33,040 nt of DNA from Bacteroidales bacterium (GTDB taxonomy: Bacteria; Bacteroidota; Bacteroidia; Bacteroidales; UBA12077), in assembly GCA_028282785.1 (NCBI GenBank), contig JANQHE010000045.1, forward strand, positions 1 through 33,040. Direction: 5' to 3'. Position 1 is the first letter of the stretch, and each line of letters begins with the position of its first letter. The translations under genes and the position numbers were made by a program. Positions 25,723-33,040 of the stretch are shown one piece after another. Under the pieces are notes generated by a model. The model ran no database searches. It had not been told where the DNA came from and worked only from the letters and a program-made list of their open reading frames with translations.

Positions 25723-26940
25723 CTATAATGAGAATCCCAAAAGTATAAGGTCATCCACCTGCTCATTTTCTCCTTTCCAGTCAATAAATTCTTTTATTAT
25801 CTTATGTTCTTGATGTAGAATTGAAATATTGCTATATCTTTTTATAATGTTTAATATACCTTTTCTATTAATTTTTTTATTTTTTTCTCCTCCAAATTGG
25901 TCTGTAATTCCATCTGAAAATAAGTATATTTTATCGTTTGTGTCAATAGTAAATTCTATGTTGGCCTTGCCTTCATTATTCATTAACCCACTTAACACTT
26001 TCAAATACTCAACTGTTTTTTCTTCTGATTTTTCTATGATATATTTAATTTTTTCAGTTTTTAATATTTGTGAATTAATTTTTGGTTTATCAGATACAAT
26101 GATGGTTTGAAAGTTATTTGCAGAGAATTGTACTTGTTTCGTTTTAACGTCGATTATGTATAACCCTAATTCAATACTATCATTATTGTTAGAGACATCA
26201 GAAAGAGAATAACTAACTAATTGTTCATAAAAATACTCAACAATTTTTGATGCTTTCTCGTTTTTTTTAATTCGAAAGAAAATGTTATTCAAAATACTAA
26301 CTCCTAATACAGACATCATTGCCCCGGGAACTCCATGTCCAGAGCTGTCTCCTACAGCCAAATATATTTTGTTCTCCAATTCTTTAATCCAAAAAAAATC
26401 TCCGCCAACTATATCTCTTTGATTGTAAAAAATAAAATTATTAGGTAATATGGAGTTTAATATTTTAGGTGATGGTATAATGGTTCTTTGAATTTTTTTA
26501 GCATAGCGTAAACTTTCTAACGTTTCATTATATAATTTATTTATTTTCCGCGTAGATCTCTGAAGTTTTATATGCGTATTTACCCTGGCGAGTAACTCAT
26601 CTTTTTTAAACGGTTTGGTAATATAATCAATCGCACCTGCTTTAAATCCATTTACTATACTTTCCTGGTCGGTTCTTGCAGTAAGAAATATTATCGGTAT
26701 ACCGGCGCTTTTGTTATTCTGTTTTATTCGTTCACACACCTGGTAACCATCAAGTTCCGGCATCATAATATCAAGTAATATTAGATCGAATTTATCTTCT
26801 GTTGCCCAATTAACAGCTTCCGATCCATTTGTTGTAAACTCAATTTGATAACCTTCTTCCCATAAAATACTTGCAAGTACTTGTATATTTTTAGGTTCAT
26901 CATCAATTATTAATACCTTTGCCTCTTCTAATGTTAACAT
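25723..26940 (-). CDS. Response regulator with SpoIIE-type PP2C serine phosphatase output
   Basis: 405 aa. The receiver domain (about 1-125) has the acidic pair in LIIDDE, phosphoacceptor Asp57 (LILLDIMMPELDGY), Thr in LTAR and Lys in TKPF. A coiled linker (about 125-160, with KKIQRTIIPS, the usual lead-in) follows. Then comes the SpoIIE/PP2C domain (about 165-405) with metal-binding Asp181 (VGGDFFW), Asp198 (GDSSGHGVPGAMMS) and a C-terminal FSDGITDQFGG. The RsbU-like layout predicts a phosphorylation-switched phosphatase acting on an anti-sigma-factor antagonist (STAS) protein; none is encoded here. An AAGGAG Shine-Dalgarno 7 nt before the ATG supports the start. It follows the hybrid kinase gene by 33 bp on the same strand, so that kinase is its probable phosphate source. 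Confidence 0.93.
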   Translation of the reverse strand: MLTLEEAKVLIIDDEPKNIQVLASILWEEGYQIEFTTNGSEAVNWATEDKFDLILLDIMMPELDGYQVCERIKQNNKSAGIPIIFLTARTDQESIVNGFKAGAIDYITKPFKKDELLARVNTHIKLQRSTRKINKLYNETLESLRYAKKIQRTIIPSPKILNSILPNNFIFYNQRDIVGGDFFWIKELENKIYLAVGDSSGHGVPGAMMSVLGVSILNNIFFRIKKNEKASKIVEYFYEQLVSYSLSDVSNNNDSIELGLYIIDVKTKQVQFSANNFQTIIVSDKPKINSQILKTEKIKYIIEKSEEKTVEYLKVLSGLMNNEGKANIEFTIDTNDKIYLFSDGITDQFGGEKNKKINRKGILNIIKRYSNISILHQEHKIIKEFIDWKGENEQVDDLILLGFSL

Positions 26941-26973
26941 ATAAAACTCCTTTATATTTCAAACTTTCCGTTA

Positions 26974-29900
26974 TTAATTAATAAATTTATAATAGTAATC
27001 TACCAATCTATCTATCATTTTGTAAGTTTTAATTATATTAAATGATCTTGCAGAAACAGACATTTCTTTACCAAATGAAACAAGTTCTTCCACTTCGAAA
27101 TTGTCACCTGTTTTTATTATTTTATCATATAATTCCGTAATTACACTATTTGATTTTCTTTTTTCAAGCGATTTAATTAAAGGTCCAATATCCTGTTTAA
27201 AATTATCTATTAAACCTGGTGTTAAAGAAATTTTTTCCAGATTAACAATGTCTTTCTGAGCCTTTTTGTGTTGAATCTCGACTTTTTCATACGGTAGATG
27301 AACTGTTAAGACAGAAATAATATCACTTAATTCAATTGGTTTATTAATTATTTCGTTAAAACCGCCTTTACCTAATAGTAACGCTTTATCCAAATGAACC
27401 GTAGCTGTTATTGCTACTACCGGCGTATTTTTTAATCCAGGATTTTTCCTTAGTTCCTTTAATGTCTGATAACCATCAAGGCCGGGCATTCGCATATCCA
27501 GAAAAATAAAATCCGGTAAAATTTCTTGGGCAATCTTTATACTTGTTTCTCCATCAGAGGCCTCGTATACTTGAAGGTTATGGTACTTTAAAAAATTCCG
27601 AATTAACTCCCTGTTCTTTTCAATATCATCTACAACTAAAACCTTTGAGCCTTCAAAAACAATTTCGTCAGGGTCAAATTTTATTTTAGAATCCGGTTCT
27701 CCTTCAAATATCTCAATGTTTTTTAATGTAAAATAGAATTTACTGCCTTTATTAATTTTACTCTCAACCCGAACTTCACTGTTCATTAAATTTAGAATCT
27801 TATTTGAAATTGCAAGCCCAAGCCCAGTGCCACCATATTTCTTAGTGTTTTGCCCTTCTTTTTGATGAAAAGCATCAAATATTTTTTCCTGGTTATTCTT
27901 ATTTATTCCTATTCCCGAATCTTCAATTGAGATTTCCAAATTAACTTTACTTTTAATCTTATTCACAGGTTTTATGGATAATTTTACAAAACCTTTGTGT
28001 GTAAACTTAACTGCGTTACCCAGAAGATTAATAAGTACTTGTTTAATTCTTAATTCATCTATTATGATATATTTTGGTAAATCATCATGAATATCTATTA
28101 TTAGCTTTAGATCACGTTCCTTAATTCTAACTTCAAACAGGGATTTTAGGTATTGAATTAAATTTTCTATACTAACCGGTTCCGGTTGCAATTCTAATTT
28201 CCCGACTTCAATTTTTGATAAATCCAGAATATCATTTATTAATCCTAAAAGTGTTTTCCCACTGGATCTTATAGAGTCAACAAAATCTTTTTGAATAGGG
28301 TCCTCTATTTGTTTACTTAAAATCTCGGAAAATCCTATTACGGCGTTCAATGGTGTCCTGATTTCGTGGCTCATGTTAGCTAAAAATTCACTTTTTGTTT
28401 TATTAGCTTTTTCAGCTTCCTCTTTACTTGCTGCCACTTCTTCGTATGCTTTTTCAAGTTTCTTTGTCCTGTCCTTTACTTTTTGCTCAAGGTTTTCATT
28501 AAGTTTTTTGATTTCAAGTTCGGCATTTTTTCTGGTTGTTATATCAAGAGCCGTACCGTAGAACTGTTTTACTTCTTCGTTTTTATCTAACTGAACATTA
28601 GCAATGCCATCTATGTATTTAATTTTACCATTTGGTAATTTAACTTTATGCTCAATATGAAAACCAGTTTTTGTATCCAGGGAATCTTGAATTGCATTGC
28701 CCAGACTAATTGCATCCTCTTCAGATAAAAATTCAAAATAAGTACTTAAATTAGGTTTGAACTCATTCTTTTTAATTTCAAAAATGTTATATAATTCATC
28801 GGACCAATTAATTTCATCTTTTTTAATATCCCATTCCCAGGAGCCTAAATGAGCAATTTTTTGTGCCTCACTTAACATAAGTTGTTTTTGTTCGATCTCT
28901 AAGCGGTCTTTTTTACTTTGTGTGATATCTATTGTTGATCCAATCATTCCAACCACCACATCATTTTTATCCTTCTTTAATGAATAAGATAAGCGCCCAA
29001 TAAATTTATTTCCTGATTTTTTCTGCATTTTAACCTCGGTAACATGCCGTCCTTTTTTAATTAAAGGTTTAATTACCTGGTTTTCTAAAAATGAATGTTC
29101 TTCTTTAGGATAAAGTCTGGATATATGTTCGCCCAACATTTCTGACTTAGTGTACCCGAATAATTCTTCTGCTCCACGGTTCCACAAAGTAATAAAACCA
29201 TTCATATCAGTTGTTACAACTGATTCGGCAATTTGGTTAAGAATTTGAGCCTGTTCAAATACAGCTTCTTCAATTTTCTTTCTTTCGGTAATTTCCTCGG
29301 TGTACATAATAATACCACCGATTTGGTTATTATCCGTATACCAAGGATGAATCTCATAACGCAACCAGTTTATGGAACCATCCTCTCTAACAAGCTTATA
29401 TTCATCTACCTTAAGAATTTCACCATTCAGGCAGCGCCGATGGTAATTTTTCCGTATCTCAATGTCTTTAATTTCGGGAAATACATCATAATGGATTTTG
29501 CCAATAATATTTTTATCTTTTAAATTGTAATCTTTGTACCATCTGTCGCTTACCACGAGATATCTCATATTGGTATCAAACATCGCAACTGCATTTGGTG
29601 TGTGTTTTACGTAATATTTTAATTGTTTTTCACTTGTTTTTAATGCTCTTTCAATATTTTTCCTCTCAGTTATGTCTTTAGCTTCCGGTATTAATAATAT
29701 AACATTGCCTTTTTCATCTTTTACCGGTTGTAGTGAAAAATCTACGGTTAAAGTTTCATTGTTTTTACCAGCCACTTCAACTTCATAACGTACATACTTA
29801 CCATTGGCTGCTACTTTTATAGCATTTTTTAACTCCAGACTTGTTTTATCAGATAAGGTCCACCAGGGTGCTTCCCAAAATTTTTTGCCTCTTATTTTTT

Positions 29901-31848
29901 CCAGTGAGAACCCGCCAAAATCTAACGCTGTTTCATTGACTTCTATAATTGTTCCATCAATTTCGAGTAAACCAATAAATTGGGATTGATTATCGAAAAG
30001 AGCTCTAAATTTTTGCTCGCTTTCCATAAGTTTTTGTTCTGCTATTCTTCTATCGGTAATATCTCTAATAGCTGATGAAATTAATAACCTTTCGTTTGTT
30101 TGAATTGGGCTCAGGCTAATCTCAACAGGAAATTCTTCACCATTTTTTCTTAGCCCCACTAATTCCCTGCCAGCTCCCATAGCTCTTTTTTGAGGGTTCT
30201 TTAAGAACTTATCTCTATGCATAGCATGTTGCGTGAGTCTCTTAGGTATTAAAATTTCAATCTTTCTATCGATCAAATCTTCAGTCAAATAACCAAACAT
30301 TTTTTCAGCCTGGTTGTTAACCATTTTAATTTCACCATTGCTGTTTGTAATGATCATTCCGTCCGGAGCAGAAGCAAGTAAATCCCTGAATTTCTGCTCA
30401 GAAACCTTTTCTTCCGTAATATTATTAACAACCTCTATTATTAGGGAAACCTCGGAGTTTTTATCTAAGATCGGATAACCATTTATATCAAGATAATTGA
30501 TAGTATTATTATCTTTAGGGATTTTAATTTCAATGTGCTTGTGTTTCTTTGAACTAACAACCTTCTTCCTAAATTCCTTTAGCATAATTTTTGTTTCCTG
30601 ATCTTTTATAAGGGTATTCTCTCTAAAATTATTGCCTTCCTTAATTAAATAAAGGTTTGCCTCTTGGTTAGCCATATAAATATCAAAGCTTTTTGGGCAA
30701 ATTACATACAAAGGTTCAGAAATAGAGTTGATAACATTTGAAAAAAAATCATTTTTTTCAATTATAAGATTTTTTGAATGATGCTCACGAATTTTCAGGT
30801 ATGTTAAAATAAATGAAAGGATAATTGATAATGATATTAATAAGATTACAGGGATGGTAAAACGGGCAAGTATTTCTTTTTCAAGATTTTTAATTTTATC
30901 GTCGGAAACGTAGGAAATTACTTTCCAATAATCATCTGTTGCATAGTAATCAAGATTGTCTTCGTTTACATTTTTTGCGATTTGATGAAATGCTAACGTT
31001 TTAAATGTATATAATCCATCAGGTGTAAAGAACTGGCCTTTTTTATTATGATGAACAATATTCCATGCATCGGGGTAAATATTTGCATACGTTTTATCTT
31101 TTTTATCTTCAAACATGAACCCCCAGTTGTTTTCCTGATTGGGAGAGATAAGAAAGTAGCCATTCGGTTCCAGTACATGTGTACTGCTTAAGTGGTTTAC
31201 ATTAAGTGCTTTTATTCTTTGTATTAAGTCTTCAACAAGGTAGTTCACTATTACAATACCGCAAAAATCTTCTTCGCAATTCATGGTTCGTGTTCCAATT
31301 CTTAAGACCGGTTTGTAAGGGACCTCTATTTTACCATTTTCCACGTTTAAATCAAATTTTGAAAAATACAGGACATTATCGGATAGGTTTTTTAATTCCT
31401 GAAAATAATACCTGTTAGCTTTATTTTGTAAGAATTGATCATCAACAATTTCCGGTTTCCCTGAACAAAAATTAACTCTTATAACCTCCATTCCGTGCTG
31501 GTCTATAAACCGAATTTGATCATAAATCCCTTTTTGCTTTATATATTGGTAAAACTCATCTTTCAATAAGTCAAAAGCTTTACCGTTTACATACGAATAT
31601 TTATCAACTAAAGCTACCAAATAACGCAAAAGAAGGACATCCCGTTCAACAAATGTAAAATCATTTATTATTTCATGTATTTGTAAATCAAGCTTGTTTT
31701 GCTCAGAAGTTTGTAAATTATTTATTGTTGATTTCTTTTCTGCAGTATACACAAAAAATGAAATTAGTAGGATAACCGATACAGATATAATTGATAACAT
31801 TGTGTAATAAACAATGCTACTTCTTTTAAAAAAAGCTTTGATATTCAT
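26974..31848 (-). CDS. Very large hybrid sensor histidine kinase with periplasmic sensor and six PAS domains
   Basis: 1624 aa. TM1 is at about 14-32 and TM2 at about 330-352 (FTIPVILLISLSIILSFILTYL). Between them lies a Cache-like sensor of about 300 residues (LRYLVALVDKYSYVNGKAFDLL.., IRVNFCSGKPE.., RIGTRTMNCEEDFCGIVIVNY). Six PAS/PAC units follow, recognisable from INSISEPLYVICPKSFDI, FRDLLASAPDGMIITNSNGE, FRALFDNQSQFIGLLEIDGT, VKHTPNAVAMFDTNMRY, QILNQIAESVVTTDMNGF and LSEAQKIAHLGSWEWDIK. Next are a coiled coil, HisKA with His1161 (LANMSHEIRTPLNAV), an intact HATPase_c, and a receiver with Asp1451 (PDFIFLDMRMPG). The last ~90 residues resemble the Hpt-like end of BarA-type hybrids but lack the phosphorylatable His (VSFGKEMSVSARSFNI). 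Phosphate must therefore leave through another protein, and the REC-SpoIIE protein encoded next is the obvious candidate. Confidence 0.94.
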   Translation of the reverse strand: MNIKAFFKRSSIVYYTMLSIISVSVILLISFFVYTAEKKSTINNLQTSEQNKLDLQIHEIINDFTFVERDVLLLRYLVALVDKYSYVNGKAFDLLKDEFYQYIKQKGIYDQIRFIDQHGMEVIRVNFCSGKPEIVDDQFLQNKANRYYFQELKNLSDNVLYFSKFDLNVENGKIEVPYKPVLRIGTRTMNCEEDFCGIVIVNYLVEDLIQRIKALNVNHLSSTHVLEPNGYFLISPNQENNWGFMFEDKKDKTYANIYPDAWNIVHHNKKGQFFTPDGLYTFKTLAFHQIAKNVNEDNLDYYATDDYWKVISYVSDDKIKNLEKEILARFTIPVILLISLSIILSFILTYLKIREHHSKNLIIEKNDFFSNVINSISEPLYVICPKSFDIYMANQEANLYLIKEGNNFRENTLIKDQETKIMLKEFRKKVVSSKKHKHIEIKIPKDNNTINYLDINGYPILDKNSEVSLIIEVVNNITEEKVSEQKFRDLLASAPDGMIITNSNGEIKMVNNQAEKMFGYLTEDLIDRKIEILIPKRLTQHAMHRDKFLKNPQKRAMGAGRELVGLRKNGEEFPVEISLSPIQTNERLLISSAIRDITDRRIAEQKLMESEQKFRALFDNQSQFIGLLEIDGTIIEVNETALDFGGFSLEKIRGKKFWEAPWWTLSDKTSLELKNAIKVAANGKYVRYEVEVAGKNNETLTVDFSLQPVKDEKGNVILLIPEAKDITERKNIERALKTSEKQLKYYVKHTPNAVAMFDTNMRYLVVSDRWYKDYNLKDKNIIGKIHYDVFPEIKDIEIRKNYHRRCLNGEILKVDEYKLVREDGSINWLRYEIHPWYTDNNQIGGIIMYTEEITERKKIEEAVFEQAQILNQIAESVVTTDMNGFITLWNRGAEELFGYTKSEMLGEHISRLYPKEEHSFLENQVIKPLIKKGRHVTEVKMQKKSGNKFIGRLSYSLKKDKNDVVVGMIGSTIDITQSKKDRLEIEQKQLMLSEAQKIAHLGSWEWDIKKDEINWSDELYNIFEIKKNEFKPNLSTYFEFLSEEDAISLGNAIQDSLDTKTGFHIEHKVKLPNGKIKYIDGIANVQLDKNEEVKQFYGTALDITTRKNAELEIKKLNENLEQKVKDRTKKLEKAYEEVAASKEEAEKANKTKSEFLANMSHEIRTPLNAVIGFSEILSKQIEDPIQKDFVDSIRSSGKTLLGLINDILDLSKIEVGKLELQPEPVSIENLIQYLKSLFEVRIKERDLKLIIDIHDDLPKYIIIDELRIKQVLINLLGNAVKFTHKGFVKLSIKPVNKIKSKVNLEISIEDSGIGINKNNQEKIFDAFHQKEGQNTKKYGGTGLGLAISNKILNLMNSEVRVESKINKGSKFYFTLKNIEIFEGEPDSKIKFDPDEIVFEGSKVLVVDDIEKNRELIRNFLKYHNLQVYEASDGETSIKIAQEILPDFIFLDMRMPGLDGYQTLKELRKNPGLKNTPVVAITATVHLDKALLLGKGGFNEIINKPIELSDIISVLTVHLPYEKVEIQHKKAQKDIVNLEKISLTPGLIDNFKQDIGPLIKSLEKRKSNSVITELYDKIIKTGDNFEVEELVSFGKEMSVSARSFNIIKTYKMIDRLVDYYYKFIN

Positions 31849-31974
31849 AAATAAAATTTAATATATCTATATAATTAAATAGATAAATTAAAGTTACAAA
31901 AAAAAGCACAAAAAAGAAAGTGTAAGTTGCTGATAATCTAGAAGTAGATAATTAACTTTTAACTAAATATATTT
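31849..31974. other. Intergenic sequence upstream of the hybrid kinase
   Basis: About 126 bp of AT-rich DNA with A-runs. It should hold the promoter of the hybrid kinase/REC-SpoIIE operon, but I see no good TAnnTTTG element on the minus strand. Confidence 0.4.
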
Positions 31975-32080
31975 TTGAAAGGTTAAAATGGGCTAAAGCC
32001 CGGTTTTGTGGTTGTTTACTATTAAAGCAGGCGGTAAGCTATAAAATAAAAAAGATTGCCTAAAGCAATCTTTTTTGATA
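31975..32080 (+). repeat. Solo copy of the transposon right end (REP-like), upstream copy
   Basis: About 100 bp that repeats the sequence found after the transposase gene (32801-32910). Shared parts are GGT(T)AAAATGGGCTAAAGCCCGG, the TTGTG block, AAAGCAGGCGGTA, TATAAA-TAAAAAA and an AGATTGC...GCAATCT hairpin. It lacks the CCGCCAGCT left arm of the second palindrome that the downstream copy keeps, so about 8-10 bases are deleted. There is no transposase gene before it: it is a leftover end or a non-autonomous copy. The palindrome GGGCTAAAGCCC is at 31990-32001. Confidence 0.8.
32048..32076. terminator. Terminator-like perfect hairpin in the upstream repeat copy
   Basis: A 12-bp perfect stem AAAAAAGATTGC / GCAATCTTTTTT (32048-32059 with 32065-32076) with loop CTAAA. 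It works as an intrinsic terminator shape on both strands. It belongs to the mobile repeat and not to any gene, since none ends nearby on either strand. Confidence 0.7.
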
Positions 32081-32289
32081 TATATCCTTGAATTTATAAT
32101 TTATCAATTCTTAAGGTACTTTACCATTATTATAGGTAGATATATTATTAGTAATTGTTTCATAAATATATTATCTTAATGAATAGTATTTGTTTCTTGT
32201 ATAACAAATATAATGAAAATACATCCCTTGTTTTTGTAAGCTTCCCCTTTTTAGGATGTGTCCAAATATAAGCTGGATAAAAATATTAG
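32077..32289. other. Intergenic sequence between the two repeat ends
   Basis: About 210 bp of AT-rich sequence with no ORF and no recognised motif, lying between the solo right end and the left end of the transposase unit. Confidence 0.4.
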
Positions 32290-32864
32290 TTTCCGTTGGC
32301 TTTAGCCGACGGAAACACTTTCGTCACAATTTTGGGCTTTAGCCCATTATTTATAAATTAGATAAAAAATAAATAAAATGTCATATACAAAAATCTGGGT
32401 TCATTGTGTTTGGACAACTAAATACAGAAAACCCTTACTCAAAAAGGAAATAAGGAATAAAATTCTGGATCACATTTCAGAAAATGCAAAATCTAAAGGT
32501 ATTTATATGGATTGTATTGGAGGCTTTGAAGATCATTTACATTGTTTAATATGTTTAAAAAGAGAACAAAATATAGCGGATGTGATGCAGAAGATAAAGG
32601 GAGAGTCCTCGTATTGGATAAATAAGAATAAATTAACTGCTTTAAAGTTCAGTTGGCAGGATGATTATTTTGCTGTTTCTATTGGGGAATCACAACTTGG
32701 TAATTTGAGAAAATATATTAAAAACCAGGAGGAGCATCATCGAAGGAAGACTCTTTCTGAAGAGTATAATCAGTTTATTGATAAATATAAATTTGATATG
32801 GTAAAAATGGGCTAAAGCCCGGGATTGTGTTTGCTTATTATTATCCGCCAGCTAAAGCAGGCGG
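32290..32864 (+). mobile_element. IS200/RAYT-type element with inverted REP-like hairpins at both sides
   Basis: The left side has hairpin L1 at 32290-32315 (TTTCCGTTGGC-TTTA-GCCGACGGAAA, one G-U pair) and palindrome L2 GGGC-TTTA-GCCC at 32334-32345. The right side has R1 GGGC-TAAA-GCCC at 32809-32820 and R2 at 32845-32864 (CCGCC-A-GC-TAAA-GC-A-GGCGG, with one A/A mismatch). Left and right are thus inverted relative to each other with the same order of a GC-rich hairpin outside and GGGCTTTAGCCC inside. Both inner palindromes also share the flank CACAA-N4-GGGCTTTAGCCCAT when read in the same sense. The unit contains one Y1 transposase gene. Exact ends are not determined; hairpins may continue to 32904. 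Confidence 0.75.
32378..32815 (+). CDS. tnpA: Y1 (HUH) transposase of the IS200/IS605 or REP-associated (RAYT) type
   Basis: 145 aa, the normal size for a single-domain Y1 transposase. The HUH metal-binding motif is His53-Leu-His55 (EDHLHCLICL) and the catalytic Tyr113 lies in RKYIKNQEEHH, with Gln117 in the position that completes the metal site in IS200-type TnpA. The N-terminus (SYTKIWVHCVWTTKYRKPLL) is the family's usual first strand. It should cut and rejoin single-stranded DNA at hairpins via a 5'-phosphotyrosine. The flanking inverted GGGCTTTAGCCC palindromes favour a RAYT-like way of life over a classical IS200. The stop codon (TAA 32813-32815) and the last Gly codon are inside the right palindrome. 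There is no tnpB. No Shine-Dalgarno is seen. The gene looks intact. Confidence 0.93.
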   Translation: MSYTKIWVHCVWTTKYRKPLLKKEIRNKILDHISENAKSKGIYMDCIGGFEDHLHCLICLKREQNIADVMQKIKGESSYWINKNKLTALKFSWQDDYFAVSIGESQLGNLRKYIKNQEEHHRRKTLSEEYNQFIDKYKFDMVKMG

Positions 32865-32904
32865 TAGTTATAAATAAAAAAAAGATTGCTTTTGGGCAAT
32901 CTTT
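32809..32904 (+). repeat. Right-end repeat of the transposase unit
   Basis: The downstream copy of the ~100-bp repeat. It contains GGGCTAAAGCCC (32809-32820), the CCGCC..GGCGG hairpin (32845-32864), and a third hairpin AAAGATTGC / GCAATCTTT (32881-32889 with 32896-32904) that looks like an intrinsic terminator with T-rich sequence following. It serves as the transposase gene's 3' end and terminator. Confidence 0.8.
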
Positions 32905-32922
32905 AATTTTTTGAGCGGGAGA

Positions 32923-32991
32923 CGGATGATGACGAATCCGGAAATGGATTGTCATCATTCCGACATCATGACCGAAGTGTCTGATCGTCGG
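32923..32991. repeat. Two adjoining long hairpins of unknown type at the right edge
   Basis: Hairpin A (32923-32962) has arms CGGATGATGACGAATCC and GGATTGTCATCATTCCG, pairing over about 16 bp with one bulge on each side and loop GGAAAT. Hairpin B (about 32960-32991) has CCGAC-ATCA pairing with TGAT-C-GTCGG plus an inner GAC/GTC. The base composition is clearly richer in G+C than the neighbourhood. No ORF or RNA gene fits. Probably another repeat family or a palindromic intergenic element, cut by the window end. Confidence 0.6.
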
Positions 32992-33040
32992 AAACTCGAC
33001 TAAGCATTTGAACTATTTGTTTATTTTGAATTCCTTCATG

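Noticed and set aside
31975-32904. CRISPR array suggested by repeated palindromes
   Set aside because: There are only two or three copies, spacings are irregular, and they flank a Y1 transposase; no cas genes are present.
32913-32945. tRNA-like 3' end on the minus strand (CCGTCTCCCGCTC with a T-arm-like stem)
   Set aside because: The loop of the would-be T arm is TCGTCATC instead of TTCRANY, and no matching 5' acceptor arm or anticodon arm exists upstream on that strand.

Overview
The window is AT-rich bacterial chromosome, almost certainly Bacteroidota. Signs of this are a short archaeal/eukaryal-type ProRS, a five-repeat DUF349 protein, a Bacteroidota-type YidC with a large periplasmic domain, an OmpP1/FadL-family barrel, paired FtsX-type permease domains, very few Shine-Dalgarno sequences and TAnnTTTG-like -7 boxes. 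An environmental member of the Bacteroidales/Marinilabiliales range is plausible, but this is inference from gene style only. No rRNA, tRNA or CRISPR array was seen.

Layout. (1) 179-4375, minus strand: a secreted serine hydrolase of the beta-lactamase family, a small GRAM/PH-like protein, an unknown 227-aa protein and proS. (2) 4479-7312, plus: a lipoprotein with a Tyr/His-rich middle and a Ser/Arg/Gly-rich tail, followed closely by an outer-membrane barrel. (3) 7524-14097, plus, housekeeping: DUF349 protein, pyrG (TTG start), yidC and an EamA transporter, most followed by clear hairpin terminators. (4) 14225-19070, plus: a sensor kinase and OmpR-type regulator, then five TGAC motifs spaced 10-11 bp apart, then a small exported protein and two tandem paralogous exported proteins, each with two sugar-binding-like jelly rolls. 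(5) 19120-24398: a kinase and a sigma54-activator response regulator (minus strand), divergent from an orphan FtsX-type permease (plus). The gap between them holds two near-identical palindromes 22 bp apart and a weak sigma54-like promoter. (6) 24967-31848: a solitary histidine-kinase fragment and a CheY-like regulator (plus), convergent with a REC-SpoIIE phosphatase and a 1624-aa six-PAS hybrid kinase (minus). (7) 31975-33040: an IS200/RAYT-type Y1 transposase flanked by inverted REP-like palindromes, a second solo right end upstream, and an unrelated hairpin-rich tail.

How the genes may work together. About half of the window is signal transduction. Region 4 reads as a self-contained module in which the two-component pair probably drives the three exported proteins through the phased array. 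Region 5 reads as a kinase/EBP pair controlling the divergent permease through the paired palindromes. In region 6 the hybrid kinase and the REC-phosphatase are adjacent and probably share a pathway. The strongest leads for new biology are the phased operator with its double-jelly-roll operon, the paired palindromes with the permease, the orphan kinase fragment, and the transposase whose stop codon lies inside its own palindromic repeat. All functional statements come from reading motifs by eye; no database search was run.
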